Shown here piece after piece: positions 25,770 through 33,476 of a DNA stretch of 64,000 nucleotides. The translations under genes were made by a program, and so were the position numbers. The first letter of the stretch is position 1, and each line of letters starts with the position of its first letter. Origin of the DNA: JAHIVB01 sp964574705 (GTDB taxonomy: Bacteria > Bacillota_I > Bacilli_A > Izemoplasmatales > Hujiaoplasmataceae); NCBI GenBank assembly GCA_964574705.1, contig CAZNOO010000002.1:1-64000 (forward strand). Reading direction: 5' to 3'. The notes beneath the pieces are model-generated. The model saw only the letters and a list, made by a program, of their open reading frames with translations. It was not told the DNA's origin and did no database searches.

Positions 25770-27021
25770 CGTTCTTAAATCAAAACTGAAATCAATGGCG
25801 CTTAATGAATTGCCTGAAGTAATCGATAGAATTGACTTATCAAAAGTCAATATTTTGCCTAGAGAAGAAACAAGCCCCCGCATTTTATGGAATTTAAGAA
25901 GGGTCATGACTTACACCTTTACATTCTTGTTCTTAGGCGTTTTGTCGATTGGCGGATATACTCTCTTTATTCAAGGTCCTACAACAACGACTCCTTTTGA
26001 AACCGAAACTGAAATTTTGGCGTTCCAGGCGATTTCAGCTTCTTCTCTGCTGTCAGAGATTGATGCTACGCCACTATCCTTTGAAGTCACACCTTATGCA
26101 CTTGATACTACAGCAGTTTTGGAAGATGACATCGATTTAATCAATCAGTACCTTAACATGATGGAAACGGTTTTGGGAGATCAAGACACGATGTTAACAC
26201 AAAGTCTTACTTCTGATAATCTAGAATATCAATATTACATTTTATATCGAAACCAAGATTGCGTTGGAAACCTGATTGAATATAAATTCTACTATAACCT
26301 TTCTGAAGCCGATGGAATGACTGAAATTACGGGAATGCTCTATCATGAAGAGAACACCTTCGAGATTCAGGCAACTTATTCCGGTGAATCCACTAGCAAC
26401 ATGGTTAGCCTTCGCGCTTCCCTGAGTGAGTCTCGCTATGTACTCGTCGAGGATCAATCGACTGAAGACGCTCAAGCATACAGATACCTTCAATACGTAG
26501 ACAACCAACTTCAAAATGAAGCCATCATCTCTGTTCAAATGAAGAACGGTAATTTGAAAGCCTCTATTGAAACTCAAGGATTCGCTCAATTATTGTTAAA
26601 TGTAGAAAGAGTCAAAGCAACAAATGGAGATTCCTTCCAAGTTGAATTTTCAGCGAATTACGGAAGCACCATCGAACAAGGCCAGTTTCAAGTGAACATT
26701 GAATATGATAACGCAAGTTCGACTTCCATTTATAAATACACCATTGAGCACAACGGAATGCAAAATGAAATGACTGGCAACAGACAAAATAAAGGAAACA
26801 CAAAAGCAACTGAGGATGATTTTGTCCCAATGGGAAAGCATGGGAGTAGTGACGATGGGACAACGACTTTACTAACGACCACTACGACAGTTACGACGAA
26901 TACTTCCCAAACCCAAACAACAACAACGACTCATAATATGATGGATCAACCAACAACGACGACTAACAATCAAAACTCAACCACAACTACAACAACGAAT
27001 ATGGGTTCAAACCCACACTAA
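25759..27021 (+). CDS. Candidate membrane anti-sigma factor with ectodomain and Thr-rich tail
   Basis: 420 residues. A short cytoplasmic part (1-48) could bind the sigma factor, though it has no zinc-binding HxxxCxxC. One transmembrane helix follows (about 50-70), then an ectodomain of about 280 residues and a Thr/Asn-rich tail (about 370-420, mostly Thr). The ectodomain has a segment EILAFQAISASSLLSEID, then INQYLNMMETVLG and YKFYYN, which matches in order the lipoproteins encoded next. Translation overlaps the sigma gene by 11 nt. The anti-sigma role is inferred from topology and position; the family is not one I recognise. Confidence 0.72.
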   Translation: MKTSVLKSKLKSMALNELPEVIDRIDLSKVNILPREETSPRILWNLRRVMTYTFTFLFLGVLSIGGYTLFIQGPTTTTPFETETEILAFQAISASSLLSEIDATPLSFEVTPYALDTTAVLEDDIDLINQYLNMMETVLGDQDTMLTQSLTSDNLEYQYYILYRNQDCVGNLIEYKFYYNLSEADGMTEITGMLYHEENTFEIQATYSGESTSNMVSLRASLSESRYVLVEDQSTEDAQAYRYLQYVDNQLQNEAIISVQMKNGNLKASIETQGFAQLLLNVERVKATNGDSFQVEFSANYGSTIEQGQFQVNIEYDNASSTSIYKYTIEHNGMQNEMTGNRQNKGNTKATEDDFVPMGKHGSSDDGTTTLLTTTTTVTTNTSQTQTTTTTHNMMDQPTTTTNNQNSTTTTTTNMGSNPH

Positions 27022-27048
27022 ATATGAATCAAACAGGAGGACACACAG

Positions 27049-28317
27049 ATGAAGAAATTATATTTATTAGCTACGATTTTAACTGCAATATTTGTATTAG
27101 TAGGATGCGATCAAGCAGCGATGGTCACAACATCAGAGCAACCATTGATTGAATCATCGACAGTCTCTGTCGAAGATTTTGCTTTACAAGCCACAAGCGT
27201 TAATGCCTTGCTTTTGTCAAACCTTGGTTCAGCAGATTTGTTAAGTTACACGTTACTTGAAGGTGAAACCACTGAAGAACCAGTCTTGGGTGACGAAGTA
27301 AGTGAATTAGACATGTATCTCGAATTGATGGCTCAATTTTTAGACAACGACAATGGCTTGACAGTCACACTAGAAGATAGCGATAGAGCTGAGTATGCGT
27401 TTAAGGTTACTTACACAATCTCGACGTTATACGATGGACTGAAGACCTACATTCTATACTACAATCAAACGACACCTGTCATTGAAGAACCTGCAGCCGA
27501 TGATTCTGCTACAGAAGAGCCTACGACAGAAGAGGACCCATTAATTACGACAAGTTTTGGTGGAAATCATGACCCTTTCTGTATTCCTTTCACAGAAAGC
27601 AATTCTGAAGACGTTACAGCTTACATCGATGGTGTTTTAGTTGATGGAGACGTAGAAACACTTCTTGAAGGTGCTTTGATTCAAACAGATACTGAAGAAA
27701 TCCTTCGTTTGTATGCTTATGTTGATGAAGGAAACTTCGTCAGAGTCAGTGTTCAAAATGATACAGAAGATCAAACGAGAAAATTCTTTTATCAAGTAAT
27801 GGAAGAGGGCATCCTTGTTTCAGAAAGCAAAATTGCTTCTTTCGTTGAAGATGGAGAAATTCACATTCGTTTGCAGATGATTTCAGGAACAACTTATACT
27901 GAATTCACCGCAACACAAGAAACTGTTGATTATATTACAACCATTCATGTTCGTTATGTTGTAAAACTTGATGGTGAAGTCATCGAAAGCGGAAACGTTC
28001 ATATCGTTGGTACTTATGACGAGTTAACAGGAGAAACAACTTTCGAATATACCGTTCTTCCAGATGGTTTTGCATATTCCCATAAATATGAATACAAGCA
28101 TCAATGCGGACCTTACGGAAGTTTTAATGGAGAAGCCAGAATGGATGAAGACCACGGAAATAAATTCGACAATGGTAATTCAAACGATCATGGAAAATCC
28201 GGAGGAAAACATCCTGGTGGTATGTGGAACCCTTATAACTGGTTCCCAAATGACGACACCACTGATGAAGTACCTTCTACAGAACCAACAGAAATTCCTG
28301 ACACAAACGGCATCTAA
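27049..28317 (+). CDS. Lipoprotein paralogous to the anti-sigma ectodomain (A)
   Basis: 422 residues with signal peptide and lipobox LVGC (Cys20). The N-terminal module (about 42-140) has EDFALQATSVNALLLS, LDMYLELMAQFLD and YILYYN. An acidic Thr/Glu linker follows (141-165), then a second module (about 185-345) with YIDGVLVDGDVETLLEGAL and FFYQVMEEGILVSESKI. The tail is rich in His, Gly and Asn and ends with Asp/Glu/Thr. It starts 27 nt after the anti-sigma gene with AGGAGG and is probably in the same transcript. Function not known; no enzyme motif seen. Confidence 0.8.
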   Translation: MKKLYLLATILTAIFVLVGCDQAAMVTTSEQPLIESSTVSVEDFALQATSVNALLLSNLGSADLLSYTLLEGETTEEPVLGDEVSELDMYLELMAQFLDNDNGLTVTLEDSDRAEYAFKVTYTISTLYDGLKTYILYYNQTTPVIEEPAADDSATEEPTTEEDPLITTSFGGNHDPFCIPFTESNSEDVTAYIDGVLVDGDVETLLEGALIQTDTEEILRLYAYVDEGNFVRVSVQNDTEDQTRKFFYQVMEEGILVSESKIASFVEDGEIHIRLQMISGTTYTEFTATQETVDYITTIHVRYVVKLDGEVIESGNVHIVGTYDELTGETTFEYTVLPDGFAYSHKYEYKHQCGPYGSFNGEARMDEDHGNKFDNGNSNDHGKSGGKHPGGMWNPYNWFPNDDTTDEVPSTEPTEIPDTNGI

Positions 28318-28325
28318 ACTTCACA

Positions 28326-28353
28326 AAAACGACTTGAAAAAGTCGTTTTTTTT
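28326..28353 (+). terminator. Terminator of the sigma/anti-sigma/lipoprotein A operon
   Basis: AAAACGACTT / AAGTCGTTTT hairpin followed by a T run. Confidence 0.9.
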
Positions 28354-28423
28354 TAATTATCCCCAATAAATAACGTTTGAGCAACGTATATCTAGTGTAA
28401 CAAAAAAAAATAAGGAGGAAATT

Positions 28424-29557
28424 ATGAAAAAATTAGCTATTGCACTAATCGTATTATTCACAGGCGCTTTTTTATTCGCATGTGAAACCGCACCAACAGC
28501 TACTACTACGTCAGAGACCCCCGTCGAATTTACAGTTGACAGCGATGTATTCGCTCTAGAAGCACTTTCAGCAATCTCATTGATGAGTGCTCCTTCACAA
28601 ACTACTTTGAGTTTGGCAGGTTCAACCAATACAGCAGCAACTACGACGACGGATGAAGAAGATCCAGAAATCGCTGATACCATTGACGACATCGACAGAT
28701 ATATGGACTTAATGGAAAGGTTCCTTGGATCCGAAGACTTGTTAGAAGTTGAAGTCATTGCATCTGACAATCCAGATTATGCTTATATGGTCTCATACAC
28801 TACACTTGATTTGCTAGGCGTAACATCTACTTTCGTTCTATACTTCAATGAAGTCGTTTATGAAGTCGATGAAGAACCGACTGATACGACTACGACAACA
28901 GAAGAAACAACAACCACTGAAGAACCTGCGACTACCGTTGAAGACACAGATACTCAACTTTCCGCATCTATGGATCAAACTCAAGAAAAAGAATTCTTTT
29001 TCCAGGATTCTGAAGATGATCAGTATGTTGTCTATTACTTGTCAGGAATTCTTGTCTATGGCGACTTAGTTTATGACATCGAAGGAAAATTACTGGACTT
29101 CGAAGGTGTTGAAGTATTGAGATTATACTCCTACATCGATCATGACAATTATGTCAGAGTTCAATATTGCAATGACGCAGAAACCGGCGAAGAGAAATTC
29201 TTCTACAAAGTTGTTGAAAATGGACTTATCGTCAGCGAAAGCAAAATTAGAATTACAACTGAAGAAGACGGACTCAACCTTCGTTTGGACATGACAGAAG
29301 GAAATCTATCCTATAGCCTCCGCTTCAAAGTTGAAGTTGAAGAGGATGTAACAATCATCCACATTATGTACACAGTAACCGAAGATGATGTTGTTATCGA
29401 TTCAGGACATATCAAAATCTACAAAACGATTGATTCTGAAACAGGCGACCCTGTTTATGACTACAAGATTAACTCTGATCACTATCAAAAAACGTTTGAA
29501 TATCGTACCAGAGGACACAAGGAATACACTGAACCAGTTGATGAGGCTCAATTGTAG
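28424..29557 (+). CDS. Lipoprotein paralogous to the anti-sigma ectodomain (B)
   Basis: 377 residues, lipobox LFAC (Cys20). Same plan as lipoprotein A: VFALEALSAISLMS, IDRYMDLMERFLG and FVLYFNE, then a Thr/Glu linker (about 150-178), then YYLSGILVYGDLVYDIEGKL, VLRLYSYIDHDNYVRVQ and FFYKVVENGLIVSESKI. In the second module about half the residues match lipoprotein A by eye. It lacks the His/Gly tail. It stands after a terminator with its own AAGGAGG site, so it should have a separate promoter, which I could not assign. Function unknown. Confidence 0.8.
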   Translation: MKKLAIALIVLFTGAFLFACETAPTATTTSETPVEFTVDSDVFALEALSAISLMSAPSQTTLSLAGSTNTAATTTTDEEDPEIADTIDDIDRYMDLMERFLGSEDLLEVEVIASDNPDYAYMVSYTTLDLLGVTSTFVLYFNEVVYEVDEEPTDTTTTTEETTTTEEPATTVEDTDTQLSASMDQTQEKEFFFQDSEDDQYVVYYLSGILVYGDLVYDIEGKLLDFEGVEVLRLYSYIDHDNYVRVQYCNDAETGEEKFFYKVVENGLIVSESKIRITTEEDGLNLRLDMTEGNLSYSLRFKVEVEEDVTIIHIMYTVTEDDVVIDSGHIKIYKTIDSETGDPVYDYKINSDHYQKTFEYRTRGHKEYTEPVDEAQL

Positions 29558-29586
29558 CTTAATCTAGATATCTCCACACCCTAAGG

Positions 29587-29618
29587 AAAAGGCCCGACTA
29601 GATTGTCGGACCTTTTTC
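29587..29618. terminator. Bidirectional terminator
   Basis: AAAAGG-C-CCGAC / GTCGG-A-CCTTTT stem between the convergent lipoprotein B and cation transporter genes, with T runs in both orientations. Confidence 0.85.
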
Positions 29619-29624
29619 ATTTTA

Positions 29625-30536
29625 TTAATGGTGATGGTGATGATGGGACGTTTCCACATCATCGAAAATATCATCGCAGTCTTGAGCAACGCATTCTTCT
29701 CCAAAGTACTCGAATTCAATCGTGGCGTGAAGAATTCCAAGATGCTTCAATTCATGATGAATTTCCTTTTTAAGCATGGATAGTCTTTCCTTGGTTGTGT
29801 CCTTGGCCACAACTGCATGAAGCGTCAGCAAGGGATTTTCACCATCCAACGTCCATATGTGGACATGATGGACATTATCAAGGTCTTTTAGATGCGAAAG
29901 TGCACTTTCAATGATTTGGACCGTCGGGTTCTTTGGTGCAACTTCCATGAAAACTCGAATGATTTGGCTTAAATTCTTATATACATGCGTTAAAATGTAA
30001 AGTGTGAAGATAATGGAAAGAATCGGGTCAATCCAGTATATTTGAAATAGGTTCATCAAGATAGCGCCGATTAAAAGTGCAATCCATCCCAGCGCATCTT
30101 CAAACAAATGAAGGCTGATAATCTTTTGATTGATTGATTTTCCCTTTTTCGCTCTTAAGGCAGCAAATAAATTGACCGCAACGCCTAGAACCGAAAACCA
30201 AATCAACTCACTCGACAAGACTGCTTCTGGATGGATGATTCTGGGAATCGCTTCATAGATAATGACAATAGATCCCATGATCAATACGATTGAAGAAATC
30301 AATCCGCCGAGTAACGAAAATCTTCGATATCCATAAGTATAGTTGTAATCCGCCTTCTTCTTTGACTTGTTTTCCAAGACGAGGGAGATTCCGATTGAAA
30401 TCGAGTCTCCAATGTCATGAATACTATCACTGATCAGGGCGATGCTATTCGTATAGAGTCCTCCCAAAAATTCAAACACGGTAAAAAAGAGGTTTAGCAA
30501 AAAGGGCAAGATCAATTGATTTTTGTCTTTTTTCAC
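29625..30536 (-). CDS. Cation diffusion facilitator transporter with natural His6 tail
   Basis: 303 residues; six transmembrane helices and a cytoplasmic C-terminal domain. Metal-site motifs: ALISDSIHDIGDSIS (HxxxD, TM2) and HLFEDALGW (HxxxD, TM5), the Zn/Co-type pattern. The protein ends in SHHHHHH. This tail is encoded, not a cloning artefact, and with the earlier ECVAQDCDD may bind metal. GTG start with AAAGGATG. Proton-coupled efflux of zinc or cobalt is the expected role. Confidence 0.93.
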   Translation of the reverse strand: MKKDKNQLILPFLLNLFFTVFEFLGGLYTNSIALISDSIHDIGDSISIGISLVLENKSKKKADYNYTYGYRRFSLLGGLISSIVLIMGSIVIIYEAIPRIIHPEAVLSSELIWFSVLGVAVNLFAALRAKKGKSINQKIISLHLFEDALGWIALLIGAILMNLFQIYWIDPILSIIFTLYILTHVYKNLSQIIRVFMEVAPKNPTVQIIESALSHLKDLDNVHHVHIWTLDGENPLLTLHAVVAKDTTKERLSMLKKEIHHELKHLGILHATIEFEYFGEECVAQDCDDIFDDVETSHHHHHH

Positions 30537-30623
30537 AGTATCATCCTTTCTATAAACTCGATTATATCATAACTGCTCAAGCGTTTGAGAGTTGACGCTT
30601 TATGCTCTAAATTGATTAATATG

Positions 30624-31640
30624 TTAGAACCATTTCCTTAATTTGAAAAATACAATCATAGAAACCATAATTGTAACGCAAAGTGCGATAAAGAAGACTA
30701 ATCCATTCGGACTCGCAAGAATGGAGAAGTTCGTAAAATTCATTCCGAACACGCCGGCAAGGAAAGAAAGTGGAATGAAGATTGCACTGAAAATAGTGAG
30801 TGTCTTCATGACGGCATTCATCTTGTTTGAGACATTGTTCATAAACACATCAAGTAAGTTTCTAAGTAATTCTCTTTGTGAGTTGATATCTTCGAAAATT
30901 CTTCTAGTATGGTCCGTAATATCTGCAAAATACTTATAGATTTCAGGAGAAATCAAAGTACTTTTTTTAAATTCCTGCATGACAAAGCTTTCATAGATAG
31001 GATCAATGGATTTCTTTAGATATAGTAATTCTTTTCTCAACATATAAAGCAATGTTTGATCTGTCGATTCTAGACGAATGATATCTTCTTCAAGTTTAAT
31101 GGTTTGATTTGAGAGCTCTTTTTGGACAATGATGTCATTGTCTAGGATTGTGTCTAGAAGCACGTAAAAAAGGTAATCCATCTTGCTTTTTCGGATGACA
31201 CCTTTATTATTCTCAAGACGCATGTAGACTTCATCAAATAGATTGGTATTATGTTCATGGAAAGTCAGGACTTTATCCTTGAACACCAACATGGAGAGAT
31301 AATCTCTATCTATATTTCCGCTTTTTAAATAAGAATAGTTGAATACGGCGAAAATATAATTTTCAAAATACTCAATCTTATTTCTTTGATGAACGTTGAA
31401 GATGTCTTCAATAATCAAAGGGTCTACTCCAAAATCTTCACAAAATGTTTTGATTCTGGTTGTATCTTTCAATCCTTTGACGATGTACCAATTGTTGTAT
31501 TCAGGAACCAAAGCCAAATCTGTCACTTTTTTTAAATCTTTTTGATTATAAATGACATGCGTAATCTCAGTTTCAATCTGGTGAATTCCCGTATAGATGG
31601 CAGTGCCCGGAGGTTGGTTTTTCTTTGTCATTAGATTCAT
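30624..31640 (-). CDS. corA: CorA-family magnesium/cobalt transporter
   Basis: About 338 residues: a large cytoplasmic N-terminal domain and two C-terminal transmembrane helices. The diagnostic pore motif is present as FGMNF in LAGVFGMNFTN. Pentameric channel for Mg2+ (or Co2+/Ni2+) uptake. Start ATG at 31640 with GAAAGG 10 nt upstream; an in-frame earlier codon exists. Confidence 0.93.
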   Translation of the reverse strand: MNLMTKKNQPPGTAIYTGIHQIETEITHVIYNQKDLKKVTDLALVPEYNNWYIVKGLKDTTRIKTFCEDFGVDPLIIEDIFNVHQRNKIEYFENYIFAVFNYSYLKSGNIDRDYLSMLVFKDKVLTFHEHNTNLFDEVYMRLENNKGVIRKSKMDYLFYVLLDTILDNDIIVQKELSNQTIKLEEDIIRLESTDQTLLYMLRKELLYLKKSIDPIYESFVMQEFKKSTLISPEIYKYFADITDHTRRIFEDINSQRELLRNLLDVFMNNVSNKMNAVMKTLTIFSAIFIPLSFLAGVFGMNFTNFSILASPNGLVFFIALCVTIMVSMIVFFKLRKWF

Positions 31641-31728
31641 AGTGCCACGACCTTTCTTCATTCTTAATTATACACCAAAAATAGAATTTCTGATAGACTT
31701 GCATCATTTCATACGAAGTACATTTATG

Positions 31729-32271
31729 TCATTCTTTTGCGACTCTATAGCCTTCGCCAATGATTTCTCCTGAAGTATAGTAGAAGTTGTCAAGTCCATA
31801 AAGAACCATTTTGAGATCAGATAATTCTAATCTTCCATTTTGAATCAGATCTTCTTCTACTAAAGTTTCAGCGACTTCACAAATACAAATGAATCGTTGC
31901 TTGTGCTGATAGGTATGAACGACTTTTAGAATCATCGCAATCGGAGCGTTCGTTAGAATCGGTAACTCATTTACCATTTCGAACGGTTCAAGAAGTGATT
32001 TATCTTTATCTCTTCCTGAATAGACGCCACAATAATCAACAAAAAAGAGCATGTCCTTGGTAGGAATGTTTAAAGAAAGCCGGTTTGTGGCTAATATGTA
32101 TTCAGTCGCGAGATGATTCATATTGAGACTGACCATTACAAGAGGAGGATTGAGTCCAGCAACAGCGATATCTCCGATGGTCGTGAAATTGACTTTATCG
32201 TTGAATGAAGTTCCTACGATTCCAATCGTTGTAGGATGTATGAGTGGAAAACTTTTAATCTTCTTTTTCAT
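31729..32271 (-). CDS. Flavin reductase-like FMN-binding protein
   Basis: 180 residues of the flavin_reduct (FMN-binding split barrel) family: PTTIGIVGTSFNDKVNFTTIGDIAVAGLNPPLVMVSLN and YILATNRLSLNIPTKDM are typical, with the FMN phosphate contacts in the first strand pair. Could reduce flavin for a partner oxygenase or be an NADH:FMN oxidoreductase; the partner is not visible. 22 nt after a hypothetical membrane protein gene, perhaps co-transcribed. AGAGGA upstream of ATG. Confidence 0.85.
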   Translation of the reverse strand: MKKKIKSFPLIHPTTIGIVGTSFNDKVNFTTIGDIAVAGLNPPLVMVSLNMNHLATEYILATNRLSLNIPTKDMLFFVDYCGVYSGRDKDKSLLEPFEMVNELPILTNAPIAMILKVVHTYQHKQRFICICEVAETLVEEDLIQNGRLELSDLKMVLYGLDNFYYTSGEIIGEGYRVAKE

Positions 32272-32293
32272 AATTAAAATCCTCTTGAATATT

Positions 32294-32998
32294 CTATAGA
32301 TTTTTTTGTTGATCCTTCATCATCTGTCTAAATCCAAGAAAATGAGATTTGATTGTGCCGTATTTTAAAATTTCTTGAGCAGCATTTCTAGGATTGCTGT
32401 AAATGTAATCAATGATATCTTTGTCCAAAACCTCAAGTTCATACTCTTTGATGACTCGAAGTAGAGATGCGCTCAATTCAAATCTCATAAGCGGTTTTTC
32501 ATCAAACTGATTACTGAAAGAAATAATTCCTGATGATTTTTCTGAAATCTCTATATGGATTCGTACACGTCTAAACATGGACATTGGCACTACGTGAATA
32601 TTGTATTTTTCATACGGATATTCTTGTTCTTCACAACGAAATGATTTTGGGTCAAAATAAAAAACCTTATTTGAAAAGTTATCTGTTGCGCAATACTCCT
32701 CGGGTGGGATGGAATTGGAGTCTATAATCATCTTGGAAAGCATTTCACTTTCTTCTCGTATCTCTCTTTTCGCAATTGCAACACCGAGAACGCTGATAAC
32801 AATAATGTATACGCCCATTACCGCAAGCCAAATATAAACTAAGAATAGATACTTCTCTTCATTTCTATCCGCAAGAGCAACAACAGGAATCACAAGAAGA
32901 ATCAGTGCGAAAACACTGATGACCAAAGTCATATTAAAAACATAGCGGTATCGTTTTGTTTCTGCCTTTTCTCGTGCAAAAACCCCTTGATTGGACAT
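32294..32998 (-). CDS. Hypothetical membrane protein
   Basis: 234 residues, family not recognised. Two transmembrane helices (about 24-43 and 50-73) at the N-terminus, then a soluble region of about 160 residues with FDPKSFRCEEQEYPYEKYNIHVVPMSMFRRVRIHIEISEK (mixed beta) and a helical end. Likely anchored with a cytoplasmic domain. ATG after GGAGGTT. Upstream of the flavin reductase-like gene. Confidence 0.7.
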   Translation of the reverse strand: MSNQGVFAREKAETKRYRYVFNMTLVISVFALILLVIPVVALADRNEEKYLFLVYIWLAVMGVYIIVISVLGVAIAKREIREESEMLSKMIIDSNSIPPEEYCATDNFSNKVFYFDPKSFRCEEQEYPYEKYNIHVVPMSMFRRVRIHIEISEKSSGIISFSNQFDEKPLMRFELSASLLRVIKEYELEVLDKDIIDYIYSNPRNAAQEILKYGTIKSHFLGFRQMMKDQQKNL

Positions 32999-33157
32999 AG
33001 AATAACCTCCGTTAATTTAACGTGATAAGTATTACAAATTCATTTTGAACTTCTAGCAACTAATTTCGTATGAAAAAATAAAAAAATAATAATGAACTCT
33101 TTCAAAAACTTATCATATCATAGAACTTCTATTCTTTGAATAGTCTTTGAGAAGAAA

Positions 33158-33183
33158 ATAAAAAAGTTGACGAAACGTCAACT
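33158..33183 (-). terminator. Terminator of tRNA-Leu
   Basis: AGTTGACG / CGTCAACT hairpin with a U run, 10 nt after the encoded CCA. Confidence 0.88.
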
Positions 33184-33193
33184 CTAAATATCA

Positions 33194-33280
33194 TGGTACC
33201 AGTGGCCGGACTCGAACCGGCACGCTTTTAAGGGCAATGGATTTTGAGTCCATCGTGTCTACCAATTTCACCACACTGGC
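33194..33280 (-). tRNA. tRNA-Leu (CAA)
   Basis: 87-nt class II tRNA with encoded CCA. Acceptor GCCAGTG pairs with CACTGGT (one G-U), the discriminator is A, D-loop TGGTGAAATTGGTAGACAC, anticodon stem TGGA...TCCA around CTCAAAA giving anticodon CAA (decodes UUG), a long variable arm TTGCCCTTAAAAGCGT and T-loop GGTTCGAGTCC. A TATAAT at 33298-33293 fits its promoter. Confidence 0.97.
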
Positions 33281-33292
33281 ATAGCACTCATT

Positions 33293-33298
33293 ATTATA
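33293..33298 (-). promoter_or_regulatory. -10 box of tRNA-Leu
   Basis: TATAAT 13 nt upstream of the mature 5' end. The -35 is not clear. Confidence 0.45.
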
Positions 33299-33443
33299 CA
33301 CAGTTTTGCCAAAAAAGAAAAGTTTTTTTTTCGAAAATTGAGTGGAATTTATGAAGTTCCATTCTTTGTCCTAAATCACAGATTTCTTGAAATCCCAAAT
33401 GAGTGCTTGAATGGACATTTAGAATTAAAAGCAACTCAAAAAA

Positions 33444-33473
33444 GAAAAACGGCCGCATATTTAATGCGACCGT
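33444..33473 (-). terminator. Terminator of the heterodimeric ABC exporter genes
   Basis: ACGGTCGCAT / ATGCGGCCGT (one G-T) on the minus strand with a U run, a few nt after the stop. Confidence 0.88.
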
Positions 33474-33476
33474 CTT

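Noticed and set aside
26870..27010. Repeated ACA/ACG triplets that look like a tandem or CRISPR-like array
   Set aside because: They are Thr codons in frame of the anti-sigma tail. There are no spacers or fixed repeat unit.
28354..28423. ECF-type promoter of lipoprotein B (CGTATA at 28385-28390)
   Set aside because: No AAC-type -35 at the right distance, and no similarity to the region before the sigma gene.
30560..30605. AAGCGT/ACGCTT inverted repeat between the cation transporter and corA as a terminator
   Set aside because: It has a long loop and no U run.
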